NCBI GenBank assembly: GCA_947644195.1
Contig: CANRZB010000001.1
Coordinates: 62,001 to 126,000 of the forward strand
DNA from: an uncultured Clostridium sp.
GTDB lineage: Bacteria > Bacillota > Clostridia > Lachnospirales > Lachnospiraceae
Length of the DNA stretch: 64,000 nucleotides
Direction: 5' to 3'
The translations under genes were made by a program, and so were the position numbers. This document shows positions 1-8,809 of the stretch, in pieces (positions within the stretch are counted from its first letter, which is position 1; each line of letters opens with the position of its first letter). A model generated the notes under the pieces. It worked only from the letters and a program-made list of their open reading frames with translations, was not told the DNA's origin and searched no databases.

Positions 1-1407
1 ATTATCCTGGAACACTTGCTGGTCCAGCGTTCGGATATGATTGGCCAAAACAGCAGAATTATAACTGAATATCGTCTTGATATCATTTCGTTCTGCTGCC
101 GGTACCGGATCACCAGTTACTGTCAAGACATTATTGACCCCCTCAATATTCAGACCCAGTAGCAAAGCCTTGGTCGCATTCATGTTGCGGTCTCTACATG
201 TCATATGCGGAATGACTGGTATTCCGATCTCGCGCATCACTTTGCAGGCCAGGACACTACTGTCAATCCTGGCTCTTGCAATAGGACAATCTGCAATATC
301 AATGGCATCTACCCCTGCCTGTCGATATCTGGCAGCACCCTCCATAAAAAATCCAATCTCCGGCTCTACCGGTGGATCCAACTCCACTACCAGTACTTTT
401 TCCCCACGCAGCAATTTTCTGGCAAAGGCATTGCGGTCATTGTTCATTGGATCGGAAGAATCTGAGTACTCCGGCTCCAGGTCTTCCCGCATGGAAGAAA
501 CCTGAGAACGATCTCTCCCGGAAAGCGGTCTATTCTGTAATTCCTGCTGCAACGCCCGGATATCCTCCGGCCCTGTACCACAACATCCTCCCAAAATAGA
601 AACTCCTTGTTCCGCCAATGCATGCATACTATGTGCAAAATAACCATGGCTGCTGCCAAAGTAAGTACGGTTACCAACTACCGTTGGATAACCAGCATTA
701 GGCATGACAGTAATATATTTTCCAGCGTTCTGCACCGGTAATTTTTGAATCATTTCCGAAATATGCTTTGGCCCGGAGATACAGTTAAATCCCACCGCAT
801 CCACCTCTGGCAACTGCAACGTATTCTGATACAGACTTCTACCGTAAAATCCACTTCGGGTAAATCCTTCCGGCGACACTCCATAAGATACCATTACAAA
901 AGAGTCTGATATTCTCTTTTTAATATATGCGGTAACTTCTGCTAAGCCTTCCATGGAATCCATTGTCTCAAAGATAAAATAGCGGACATCCTGCTCCAGA
1001 AACCGATCTACCAGAGAAAGATATATCTCCGCTGCAGATCCTCCGTCCGGTGTCTGCACGGGTCCAATATCGGCAAATAAAAAATGCGTATTGTAGCCTC
1101 CTGCCGTTTCTGTACTGGCAATCGCCTCTCTGGCGATCTGTATCCCCCTTTGGATACTCTGCTCCATCTGGTCTGGATCCTGTGAAAAAGTAACTGGATT
1201 TGCTCCAAAAGTATTGGTTTTAATTGCCACTGCACCTGCATCCAGATAAGCACGATGGATTTCTCGAATCACTTCCGGGTGCGTTATATTTAATCTCTCA
1301 CAAATCTCCGTTTGGTATTGTGGATACTGTTCTGAGAGATACGTCCCCATGGCTCCGTCAAATAGCAACGGCTGTCCGGCCAAATATTCCCAAATGTCTT
1401 TTTTCAT
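1..1407 (-). CDS. yitJ: Bifunctional homocysteine S-methyltransferase / methylene-THF reductase, 3' end outside window
   Basis: The reading frame is open from an ATG at 1407 to the window edge (469 codons seen), so the protein is cut at its C-terminus by the window. Residues about 10-290 form a homocysteine methyltransferase barrel (FDGAMGTYL near 16-24; zinc ligands C209 in GFNC and C275/C276 in GGCCGT). Residues from about 325 start a methylenetetrahydrofolate reductase barrel (VELDPP, HMTCRDRN at 401-408, TGD at 431). This order matches Bacillus YitJ. In the family the C-terminal part makes methyl-THF and the N-terminal part passes a methyl group to homocysteine in methionine synthesis. 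The start is supported by GTGGGGA upstream. The 130-nt leader folds strongly (separate entry), so regulation through the leader is likely. The cobalamin-binding domains of full MetH are not seen in this part. Confidence 0.9.
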   Translation of the reverse strand, partial: MKKDIWEYLAGQPLLFDGAMGTYLSEQYPQYQTEICERLNITHPEVIREIHRAYLDAGAVAIKTNTFGANPVTFSQDPDQMEQSIQRGIQIAREAIASTETAGGYNTHFLFADIGPVQTPDGGSAAEIYLSLVDRFLEQDVRYFIFETMDSMEGLAEVTAYIKKRISDSFVMVSYGVSPEGFTRSGFYGRSLYQNTLQLPEVDAVGFNCISGPKHISEMIQKLPVQNAGKYITVMPNAGYPTVVGNRTYFGSSHGYFAHSMHALAEQGVSILGGCCGTGPEDIRALQQELQNRPLSGRDRSQVSSMREDLEPEYSDSSDPMNNDRNAFARKLLRGEKVLVVELDPPVEPEIGFFMEGAARYRQAGVDAIDIADCPIARARIDSSVLACKVMREIGIPVIPHMTCRDRNMNATKALLLGLNIEGVNNVLTVTGDPVPAAERNDIKTIFSYNSAVLANHIRTLDQQVFQDN

Positions 1408-1513
1408 GATAATCCCCACTCCGAAGCGTATGCAACGGGGAGATGAGATATTCGCGCTGGCGATTTCTCATCTCCCATCAAGGCTTATTTGTGACGCTCC
1501 AGCACAAATAGCC
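1408..1513 (-). promoter_or_regulatory. Structured leader with two hairpins upstream of the yitJ-like gene
   Basis: Read on the minus strand, hairpin B (1482-1513) has arms GGC(T)TATTTGTG and CACAAATAGCC (11 pairs, one bulge) and hairpin A (1438-1476) has perfect 11-bp arms GGGAGATGAGA/TCTCATCTCCC. The 9-nt loop of B (CTGGAGCGT) holds GCTGG-type complementarity to CCAGC in the loop of A, and AGCGT complementarity to ACGCT just before the Shine-Dalgarno. The 3' arm of A (TCTCCCC) could also pair with the GTGGGGA ribosome site. This is compatible with a translational switch. I do not see the SAM-I or cobalamin riboswitch consensus. Function is inferred, not shown. Confidence 0.5.
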
Positions 1514-1537
1514 AACATAAACATGTACAACGTGACG

Positions 1538-3820
1538 TCATTGCCGACGGTATAAATGGTATTCCCCCTCCGCATGTTCCAGTTCAAAATTGGAAGAAAA
1601 AGCGCTTTCCTCAGAAATTCCATAATTATAACGTTCGCTTGGCCCAACCAGAATATAATCTACCCCATACTGATCCAGTAATGCCTGATCTGCAGGGTTG
1701 GCATACATCTGCCCCACAGCAATCTCAGCCTGCTGATATGGCATTCCATGATAATATAGGATGGAAGAAGATCCGCACACGATGTTCCGCCCCGTCAGGG
1801 AGGATATCGCATTATTGTGTCGGGTATCTGTCAGAATAACAGCATCCGGCTCCAGCACATCTTCAATATACCTGCACATTTTAAGTTCATCGGCAGGATA
1901 CAATTCATAATGTGACACAGCCTCCCGCCCCATCGTAAGAATCGCCGAGATTGTCATGATGAACAGGGAAACTGCCAATAATACTCCACGCACTACTTTT
2001 CGCCTTTGTAATTTCTCCCAAAGTTTTAGGATCCATTCCGAGACTAACATTGCAAAAAACAGATAGCCCACGAGAAGAACCTTATTGTTATCATATGAAT
2101 TTGGCTGAAAGATCACTAATTCCGAAACATACCAGATAAAAAATGCCGGGCCAATCTTCCATAAAGTTTTCCTATTCATACTGAAAACTGCCACTATCGT
2201 AAACACAAACATCAATCCTAAGTTTTTCAGATAAAAGGAAAGAAAATGCTCATTCTCATTACACCAGTTAAAACTCCCCCGAAGAAATTGTTCCCCTTGC
2301 GCCTGTTGAAAAGTCCAGATAAATAACTGTGGCAGTGCAAAAAGCAGAACCAACCCCAAAAAGATTCCCCATAGAATGACAGTCTGTTTGCCGCCAGAAA
2401 ACCCTGTCCATCTATTTGCCCGCGTTTTCCTCCCTGCCTTAGTTTTATGGTCCGCCTTGGCAGATGTTCCACGCCTGGTCTTCTGTGGCTTTGCGTGAAC
2501 AACTGCCACCTGTTTCCATCCCTGCCAGACCATCCAGATACATAATGATGTGATTATCACTGCTCCACCCACAGCCAACCCCAACAATAGATTAGGACTG
2601 AGTTTTGTGGTTTTGGATATATGCGCAAAGCTCAGAAAATTAAAGAGCAGAAATCCTAATAGAAAGAGCGCTCTCTCTAACACCGGTTTCTGATCCATCC
2701 AGTCCGGATGCATCTCCTGCAGCAGAGAACCCAATAACCAGATCGCACCAACAAAAGCCATGGCAACGAACGAATGGGTATGAATCATCGGCAGGGCTCC
2801 CGTCAAAATTCCTGCCAAAACGATATATGACCGCTTTTTCTTTTTGAGCGCTAAAGCTAAAACTAAGATCGTTGGAAACAGAACTGCCCACCCAAACAGC
2901 GTGGCACGCTGGGGCAGAAGCATATCCACCACAACATTTGTCCAACGCACGTTATCATCAATCAAATTCGTCGGTGTCTGGTAAAATTCCGTAAAAATAC
3001 GGGTAAAATTACCGATTCCTTTCTCGCCAAACACATTTACGAAATATAAAAATCCCAGCCCACCGTCAAAGAAAAACAGGATCCAGGTTAAAATACCACT
3101 CCATTTGCGGAACAATGTGGACGCCAGCAGGTATACACCACCCATAACCTGCCAAAAAGCAACCAGCATCGGTAAATTATATGCCAGCCGTAGACTGGAA
3201 CCCCAGAGATAAATACTAGAAGAAATACTATCACACAGAAATGGATAACAGATCCGATGCCCTGGCAAGATCGAATACTCTGGCGGGAAAACTCCCTGAC
3301 GCGCAATACTGGTAATAAAAGAAAAATGCATGTTCATATCACCATACGTAGCTTGTCCCGTACCATATGCGCCAGAATCTTCCGGCAGTAATGTATGTGT
3401 TTTTAATAAGTAGCAGAAGAATAGGAACATAATCGCAGATAAAACCAGAAACAACTTATCCTCCCCCGAAATTTTTGACACAGACTTTTGTCTGGCACTT
3501 CCTTTCTTATTTCTGGTGCGTTTCGTCTGTCTGCCTGTGTTGTTTTCGGCAGTTACCGTAGTTACATACCAGGTCACTCCAATGGTAAGAGCAAGCAAAA
3601 AGACCAATGCCATCGCATGGGCGCCAACCGTGAACCCCATCGGAATTGCACATAACAAAGGAAGCCACTGCAGCAAGACCGATCCTGCCACACTTCCCAC
3701 TAAGACACGTACTCCTAAACTCTCTTTTGCAAAAAGACGCCAGGAAATCCAAATGCCTGCAGCCATAAACAAAGCCCAATATCCAACTCCTACCATATTC
3801 CCCCACAATGAACCGTCCAT
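1538..3820 (-). CDS. Large polytopic membrane protein, GT-C glycosyltransferase-like
   Basis: This 760-aa protein has about 14-16 hydrophobic segments, a basic loop near residues 95-115 (QTKRTRNKKGSARQKS) and a second basic loop near 450-470, and a soluble C-terminal tail of about 120 residues after the last membrane segment. A conserved-looking extracytoplasmic stretch (LLPEDSGAYGTG, GDMNMHFSFI, YPFLCD) near residues 145-200 follows the early membrane helices, the position where GT-C enzymes carry their acidic catalytic loop. I therefore suggest a lipid-linked sugar transferase or related integral membrane enzyme, but no family motif is decisive. It starts at ATG 3820 behind GAGGATTAGTT. The gene is the only one between its structured leader and the yitJ-like gene, 130 nt downstream. 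Confidence 0.6.
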   Translation of the reverse strand: MDGSLWGNMVGVGYWALFMAAGIWISWRLFAKESLGVRVLVGSVAGSVLLQWLPLLCAIPMGFTVGAHAMALVFLLALTIGVTWYVTTVTAENNTGRQTKRTRNKKGSARQKSVSKISGEDKLFLVLSAIMFLFFCYLLKTHTLLPEDSGAYGTGQATYGDMNMHFSFITSIARQGVFPPEYSILPGHRICYPFLCDSISSSIYLWGSSLRLAYNLPMLVAFWQVMGGVYLLASTLFRKWSGILTWILFFFDGGLGFLYFVNVFGEKGIGNFTRIFTEFYQTPTNLIDDNVRWTNVVVDMLLPQRATLFGWAVLFPTILVLALALKKKKRSYIVLAGILTGALPMIHTHSFVAMAFVGAIWLLGSLLQEMHPDWMDQKPVLERALFLLGFLLFNFLSFAHISKTTKLSPNLLLGLAVGGAVIITSLCIWMVWQGWKQVAVVHAKPQKTRRGTSAKADHKTKAGRKTRANRWTGFSGGKQTVILWGIFLGLVLLFALPQLFIWTFQQAQGEQFLRGSFNWCNENEHFLSFYLKNLGLMFVFTIVAVFSMNRKTLWKIGPAFFIWYVSELVIFQPNSYDNNKVLLVGYLFFAMLVSEWILKLWEKLQRRKVVRGVLLAVSLFIMTISAILTMGREAVSHYELYPADELKMCRYIEDVLEPDAVILTDTRHNNAISSLTGRNIVCGSSSILYYHGMPYQQAEIAVGQMYANPADQALLDQYGVDYILVGPSERYNYGISEESAFSSNFELEHAEGEYHLYRRQ

Positions 3821-3835
3821 AACTAATCCTCATTT

Positions 3836-3893
3836 CTGCACTGCCGTGTAACTCCTGTCCTGTCTGTACCGCAGTGCAGGAACAGACAGGACA
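3836..3893 (-). promoter_or_regulatory. Predicted H-type pseudoknot leader
   Basis: Two perfect helices cross. Bases 3856-3867 pair with 3882-3893 (12 bp, TGTCCTGTCTGT type), and bases 3836-3844 pair with 3871-3879 (9 bp, CTGCACTGC type), the latter lying in the loop of the former. On the minus-strand transcript the connecting loops are 2, 3 and 11 nt, a geometry that fits an H-type pseudoknot. The 3' end of the second stem is three bases from the GAGG ribosome site of the 760-aa membrane protein gene. A perfect TATAAT (minus strand, 3900-3905) would place the transcript start near 3893, the first base of stem 1; no good -35 box accompanies it. Confidence 0.6.
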
Positions 3894-3996
3894 TATGTTA
3901 TTATATTACGACATATTTCCATACTGCGCAAGCAGCATCTGTCCCACCCAGATATCCTATCGAAGACATATTTCCCAACCAAGTCTGGACGACATC

Positions 3997-4025
3997 TTGA
4001 CATTTTTTCATTTCCTTTGTAGAAT
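3997..4025 (+). promoter_or_regulatory. SigA-type promoter of the CNNM/HlyC family gene
   Basis: TTGACA (3997-4002, perfect -35), 17-bp spacer, TAGAAT (4020-4025, five of six). The predicted transcript starts near 4032 and gives a leader of about 125 nt before the coding region. Confidence 0.75.
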
Positions 4026-4157
4026 TAGCTTGATATCTTGCAGTTGTTATTCAGGCAAGAACCGGATATTTACTATGACTACTTGATTTCTTTCAAAACT
4101 TCAACCGGTACCTGCCAGAGTAATTTAATTACATCCATACAGATGGGAGTTGATTAT

Positions 4158-5489
4158 TTGGATCCTAGTGACGCCTCGATGATTACTATTTTATTAATCT
4201 TACTGATATTCTCTGCATTTTTTTCTTCTGCAGAGACATGTTTAACAACAGTAAATAAGATGCGCATCAAATCAATGTCCGAGGAAAATATCCGCAACGC
4301 ATCGCTGGTGTTGCGGCTCATTGAAAATCCAACGCGGATGCTGAGCGCCATCCTGATTGGAAATAACGTCGTTAATTTATCGGCTTCTTCGCTGACAACT
4401 TCGTTTGCCATTAATTTGTCTAAAAAAGCAGGTATGACACAAAATGCCAGTCTTTGTACTGGAATCGCAACAGGTATCCTGACATTATTAATCTTGATTT
4501 TCGGTGAAATTGTCCCGAAATCCATGGCAACGATCAATGCAGAAAAATTGGCTCTGATCTATGCGAAACCGATTTATGCGATCACAACTCTTCTACGGCC
4601 GGTCTCCTATATTATGAACAAGATCTCAGACGGTCTCCTGATCCTGTTACATGTGGACTCCAAGGATCGTCCAGCGATTACAGAAAACGAGCTATTAACC
4701 ATCGTGGATGTCAGCCATGAGGAGGGAGTCATTGAAAGCGAAGAACGCCAAATGATTACTAATGTGGTTGATTTCGGTGATTCTCTGGCAAAAGATGTTA
4801 TGGTTCCGAAAATGGATGTGGGGTTTGTCAATGAAGACATTACATACAAGGAATTGTATGAATGTTACAACGAGTACAAATTTACCCGGATGCCTGTTTA
4901 TCGGCAGAACCGAGACAATGTCGTAGGTATCATTAATTTGAAAGATCTGTTTTTTTACCAGGGCGCCCAAAAAGATTTCAAGCTCAGTAAAATTATGAGA
5001 GAGCCCTATTTCACTTATGAATATAAGAAGATTTCGGAATTGTTTTTTGAAATGAAGCAGGATTCCATCCCAATGGCCATCGTTTTGGATGAATATGGCG
5101 CAACAGCGGGTATTCTTACGCTGGAAGATCTGATCGAGGAGATTGTTGGCGAGATCCGGGATGAATATGATGCAAATGAGGAAGATGATATTACACCGTT
5201 AGATCATGAAAACTATATTTTGCTCGGCGTTGCAAAGTTAGATGACATTGATGCCCAGTTGGGGATTCGCATTGAATCCGAAGATTATGATTCCATCGCT
5301 GGACATATCATCAAACTATTAGATCATTTCCCGGATGCCGGTGAAACGATCAGCGATCAGTATGCGGAATATCGGGTTTTGGAAGTATCCAAAAATCGAA
5401 TCGAAAAAGTAAAACTGCATCTTCTGCCACAGGATCAATCAGAAGATGAAACCGATGCCAACGGCGAAACCGAAACGATATCGGCATAG
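4158..5489 (+). CDS. CNNM/HlyC-CorC family transporter-like protein (DUF21, CBS pair, CorC domain)
   Basis: This is a hemolysin C/CNNM-type membrane protein, a family linked to magnesium or other cation efflux. The DUF21 membrane domain with about four helices covers residues 1-175 (SAFFSSAETCLTTVNKMR near the start, FGEIVPKSMA near 110). A CBS pair follows (about 200-325, VPKMDVGFVNED, RMPVYRQNRDNVVGIINLKDL, DEYGATAGILTLEDLIEEIVGEI) and a C-terminal CorC/HlyC domain ends the protein. I prefer the TTG at 4158 because GGGAG sits 8 nt before it; the in-frame ATG at 4143 lacks a ribosome site and would add only five residues. The family call is firm; the transported ion cannot be read from sequence. 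A terminator follows directly. Confidence 0.9.
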   Translation: MDPSDASMITILLILLIFSAFFSSAETCLTTVNKMRIKSMSEENIRNASLVLRLIENPTRMLSAILIGNNVVNLSASSLTTSFAINLSKKAGMTQNASLCTGIATGILTLLILIFGEIVPKSMATINAEKLALIYAKPIYAITTLLRPVSYIMNKISDGLLILLHVDSKDRPAITENELLTIVDVSHEEGVIESEERQMITNVVDFGDSLAKDVMVPKMDVGFVNEDITYKELYECYNEYKFTRMPVYRQNRDNVVGIINLKDLFFYQGAQKDFKLSKIMREPYFTYEYKKISELFFEMKQDSIPMAIVLDEYGATAGILTLEDLIEEIVGEIRDEYDANEEDDITPLDHENYILLGVAKLDDIDAQLGIRIESEDYDSIAGHIIKLLDHFPDAGETISDQYAEYRVLEVSKNRIEKVKLHLLPQDQSEDETDANGETETISA

Positions 5490-5524
5490 GAACTCAAAAG
5501 CATTGAAACAAATTTGATACATGT

Positions 5525-5552
5525 AGCCCCTTCCTAGACGAAGGGGCTTTTT
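5525..5552 (+). terminator. Rho-independent terminator of the CNNM gene
   Basis: A 9-bp stem AGCCCCTTC/GAAGGGGCT with a 6-nt loop is followed by TTTTT, 35 bp after the stop codon. Confidence 0.9.
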
Positions 5553-5626
5553 GATGCAAAAAACCTTGCTACTTTTCTTTAATAACCAGAGTTTGCATGT
5601 AAAAGAGTTTTGAATTTATTTCCTGT

Positions 5627-7480
5627 TCAGTACACATTATCCGGCTGACAATCTTCAAACAGGCAGGAACGCACCTTATGACCGATCCCCCGGTCCACGG
5701 CCCCTCCCCTGGAATCTGCCACACAACGTTTAAAATTACACTGTTCGATCATACCAGGTGTATTTCCATACATTCGAATTCCGGCACCATTCTTCTCCCG
5801 GCAGTTAATAAACACACATCTCCGCAAGGTACCGCCCTGCGTATAGACTGCCCCTCCCTGACAGAAGTTAAAGATAGAATCCTGGATATCTGGGGCATAG
5901 GCATTATAGATCGCTCTCCCCCCCTGCGTATTCCGAAAAATAGAACGGCGAACCCGCAGTCTCGTGCCATTTGCATGAATAGCACCCGTCTTGAGCATAC
6001 CATCAAAATCACAATGGCAGATCTCCGCATGTTTTGCGTGGTCCAGGATCATCATATCTCCTTTTTCCAATCCACCACAGACAATTCTGCTGTTTTCCAT
6101 CTTCAGGGTACCCCGGCACCGGATAGGATAATTCAGATATACTTTGGAATTCTCAATCAGAAGTGTTCCCTGGGATTTGACATCTACCGGACAATCCACA
6201 ATCACGGACTCCTGAATTGCTAACTGATCTGTAACCGTAATCCCTGCTTTATCGTATAAATACTGTACCAGCTCCGCACCGGACGGATGACAGTCTGCAT
6301 ATTCCAAATGATGCACTGCATTTCCAATCATCCCGTTGTAAAATACGGCAGCCCCATATTCGGACACACAACAATCTTCAAAATGACAGTGGTGCACGGA
6401 AATCCCTGGAACACTGTATACCGCCCCACCACGGTTTGCCTCACAATCCCGGAAATAACAATTCTTGATCTCTCCTGTTCCACCCCGGAGCATCAATGCT
6501 CCTCCATCCTCAGGGGAATAACACTCCGAGAACCGACACCGTTCCATCTGTATCCGCTCTCCCCAGAAACGGATGGCAGCCCCCCTTGTCGTCCGATATA
6601 TTTTCGTATCCGTCATCTCTACTGTTCCATCCTCTGCCCGGAGAAACATTCCCAAGTTCCGGCAGTCAGCGGCACTATCTCGAACCGTCAATCTCCCCCC
6701 CTGCATATGGATATTGATACAAGCTCGATGACGGTTACTCTTACGGATGATTTTGCTATTCTCAATCAAGAGCTCCCCACCCTCCAGAGCAATATTTCCA
6801 TAGATCCTGACCTCCGCATGGTCAATGACCAGACGCATACCGGATCGCAGAACCAAATCCTCATGGATCTCACTGCGGTCTACCAGATGAACCTCCCGCT
6901 CCTGCTCTAACTGCTCCTGTGTACAAACAATTTCTTTTCCTAATGGCATACTATAAAACTTTAATTCCGACTCTGACAGATCCGCTTCCAGACGATAAAT
7001 CTGTTCCGCCCATTTTTTACTCTGCTCCTGCTCCTCCTGCCTGACACTACCGATATAATCCCGTAAAAGCTGAGACCAGTTTTTATAGATCCCCAAAATC
7101 CGCTCCCACAGGTCGATCCATTCCTGTGCCTCCTGATCCCATCCACCGTCAGTATAGGATACGCTCAAGAGATCCAGCATAAATAATATCTTGTCGTGCT
7201 CTGTCACGATCAGATCGGATACCTGGTCAAGAACCTTACTCTCTTCGCCCGCAAGCTGAATTACCTTGGTCATCTGATTCCCAGACAACCCTAACCCTAC
7301 CTGTAGTACTCTCTCCAATTCCGTATTATTCAACACATTGCAATCCTTGCTGCGCTGCGCCTGTAAGAATAACGCCGCTCCATAATATTCTTTGAATTGG
7401 GAAGAACGCAGATAAAAACTATGTTTTGGCGTCATCCATAAACGCTTTTTTTCATTAAATTTCGTCAATATGTCCTGCAT
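5627..7480 (-). CDS. Cytoplasmic protein with TerB-like helical domain and long parallel beta-helix
   Basis: The 617-aa product has no signal peptide or membrane segment. Residues about 50-170 are helical and resemble the tellurite-resistance TerB fold (FMLDLLSVSYTDGGWDQEAQEW near 105-125). From about 205 to the end the protein consists of irregular repeats such as GGALMLRGGTGEIKNCYFRD and RGGAVYS, with Cys/Asn ladders, typical of right-handed parallel beta-helices. It is a paralogue of the 413-aa protein encoded 13 nt upstream and probably co-transcribed with it; GGAGGTGAATAG before the ATG overlaps that intergenic space. Beta-helix proteins are usually exported, so a cytoplasmic one is odd. 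The function is not known; a scaffold or a spatial marker partnered with the MinD-like protein is only a guess. Confidence 0.75.
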   Translation of the reverse strand: MQDILTKFNEKKRLWMTPKHSFYLRSSQFKEYYGAALFLQAQRSKDCNVLNNTELERVLQVGLGLSGNQMTKVIQLAGEESKVLDQVSDLIVTEHDKILFMLDLLSVSYTDGGWDQEAQEWIDLWERILGIYKNWSQLLRDYIGSVRQEEQEQSKKWAEQIYRLEADLSESELKFYSMPLGKEIVCTQEQLEQEREVHLVDRSEIHEDLVLRSGMRLVIDHAEVRIYGNIALEGGELLIENSKIIRKSNRHRACINIHMQGGRLTVRDSAADCRNLGMFLRAEDGTVEMTDTKIYRTTRGAAIRFWGERIQMERCRFSECYSPEDGGALMLRGGTGEIKNCYFRDCEANRGGAVYSVPGISVHHCHFEDCCVSEYGAAVFYNGMIGNAVHHLEYADCHPSGAELVQYLYDKAGITVTDQLAIQESVIVDCPVDVKSQGTLLIENSKVYLNYPIRCRGTLKMENSRIVCGGLEKGDMMILDHAKHAEICHCDFDGMLKTGAIHANGTRLRVRRSIFRNTQGGRAIYNAYAPDIQDSIFNFCQGGAVYTQGGTLRRCVFINCREKNGAGIRMYGNTPGMIEQCNFKRCVADSRGGAVDRGIGHKVRSCLFEDCQPDNVY

Positions 7481-7493
7481 CTATTCACCTCCC

Positions 7494-8726
7494 CTATCGA
7501 ATCTGCATCTCAACATCATCGGAATATACATGAAAAATCGGCTTTTGCTCCGGAGTACACGACTGGCAGATGCAGTCTTTCACTAACTGACCAAATTTAT
7601 GATACTTGAAATAAATGGCCGCACCCAGATATTTTGCCTGACAACGGTCAAAACGGCAATGGGTTATTCTCACATTTCCGATGGAATCGGAATAAACTGC
7701 CCCACCATACTCTGCACTTCCCTCGATAAAGGTACAATCTTCCACATTCATACCTGCGGCCTGCCCAATCGACAACAGACCTGCTCTGCCATGCCTGAAA
7801 TGACAGCGGCTAATATTCGCAGAATATCCTGAAAAGGTAAGCATATATGCCTTGGCCGCATGTAAGATCCGAGAATCGGCCATGATTAGCCTGCCCGCAT
7901 CCTGCGCCAGAAAACCACAATGTAATCCCAGATCAATTTCCGTATTTTCTATCTTAACTACCGCTGTCCGATGCAGTGTCAGCCAGTAATCCGTTTCACA
8001 TCCTCCAATCCGCACCGTGGCATCACGCATCCGAAATCTTCCACCATTCATATAAACCGATCCCTTCATCGAGATGTCTGCGCCATACAAAAGCAGGGAG
8101 CCTCCCCGTTCCACAATAATATCCCCGTCAATCTGAACAGGCCTGTCTAGCAGCAAAGTCTCCCCTGCCGCCACAGTCAATTTACCATAGCTGGTTTCCA
8201 AATGAAATCCGGGAAAGAAATGTTTGAGCGCCGCATACGATATTTCATAACCCTGCTCACAAAATCTCTCATAGGTCCGTACTGCAAGCGAACTATCATT
8301 GCGTTTGGCTGCTTCATTAAACTCTTGAAAAAAGGTTCGCTCCGCACCAGAAAAATGAAAAATCTGTATGTAATTTTCCAAAATATGTTCACAATAGTCC
8401 TGCGACCAAAGAGACAGATTATACAGCCGATATAGATCCAAGATAAAACAATAACGTTCCTCCTTGCGCTGCACACGATTGACCACCTCTGTCAAACGAA
8501 ATTCCAAATAATTATTGATATCAACGATGATCTGCTCTCTTTGCTTCAGAGGAAGATGAATCTCATCCAACATGGATCCAAAATAATCCTGCAACTCTGT
8601 AATGGCACGCATATTCCCCATTGCCATAACCCCCAAACCAAAACAATATAAATATTGGAAAGACGGTTCCGCCTGCGCATACGGATGCTCATAGGTACGA
8701 TATCCTGATAACTGTTCCTGCTCCAT
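7494..8726 (-). CDS. Second TerB-like/beta-helix protein
   Basis: This 410-aa protein has the same plan as the 617-aa neighbour but shorter: a helical N-terminal half (about 15-165, GLGVMAMGNMRAITELQDYF, CFILDLYRLYNLSLWSQDY) and a beta-helix from about 175 on (GGSLLLYGADISMKGSVYM, EYGGAVYSD, AAIYFKYHKF). No signal peptide is visible. I start it at the ATG at 8726, 10 nt after GGAG; two GTG codons lie just upstream in frame. Histidine and cysteine residues recur on the repeat faces (CHFRHG, CTFIEG, CRFDRC), as in the paralogue. It lies between the MinD-like gene (84 nt away) and the 617-aa paralogue (13 nt), and the three look like one transcription unit. I cannot assign a biochemical role. 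Confidence 0.72.
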   Translation of the reverse strand: MEQEQLSGYRTYEHPYAQAEPSFQYLYCFGLGVMAMGNMRAITELQDYFGSMLDEIHLPLKQREQIIVDINNYLEFRLTEVVNRVQRKEERYCFILDLYRLYNLSLWSQDYCEHILENYIQIFHFSGAERTFFQEFNEAAKRNDSSLAVRTYERFCEQGYEISYAALKHFFPGFHLETSYGKLTVAAGETLLLDRPVQIDGDIIVERGGSLLLYGADISMKGSVYMNGGRFRMRDATVRIGGCETDYWLTLHRTAVVKIENTEIDLGLHCGFLAQDAGRLIMADSRILHAAKAYMLTFSGYSANISRCHFRHGRAGLLSIGQAAGMNVEDCTFIEGSAEYGGAVYSDSIGNVRITHCRFDRCQAKYLGAAIYFKYHKFGQLVKDCICQSCTPEQKPIFHVYSDDVEMQIR

Positions 8727-8809
8727 TGACACCACACTCCTTACGCTCTGATCCTATTTCGTCTATTGTACCATGAAAAGTTAGTTCCCGAAAAGACAGG
8801 AAAGAAAAA

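Larger units (their letters stand above)
3821..4157. other. Divergent intergenic region
   Basis: This 337-bp gap separates two divergently read membrane protein genes. It holds the pseudoknot leader at 3836-3893 on the left side and the promoter at 3997-4025 reading right. No protein gene is supported in it: the short open frames lack ribosome sites. Confidence 0.7.

Noticed and set aside
1408-1537. SAM-I riboswitch before the yitJ-like gene
   Set aside because: The conserved core (AGAGAGGUGGAGGGA type) is not present; the leader folds differently.
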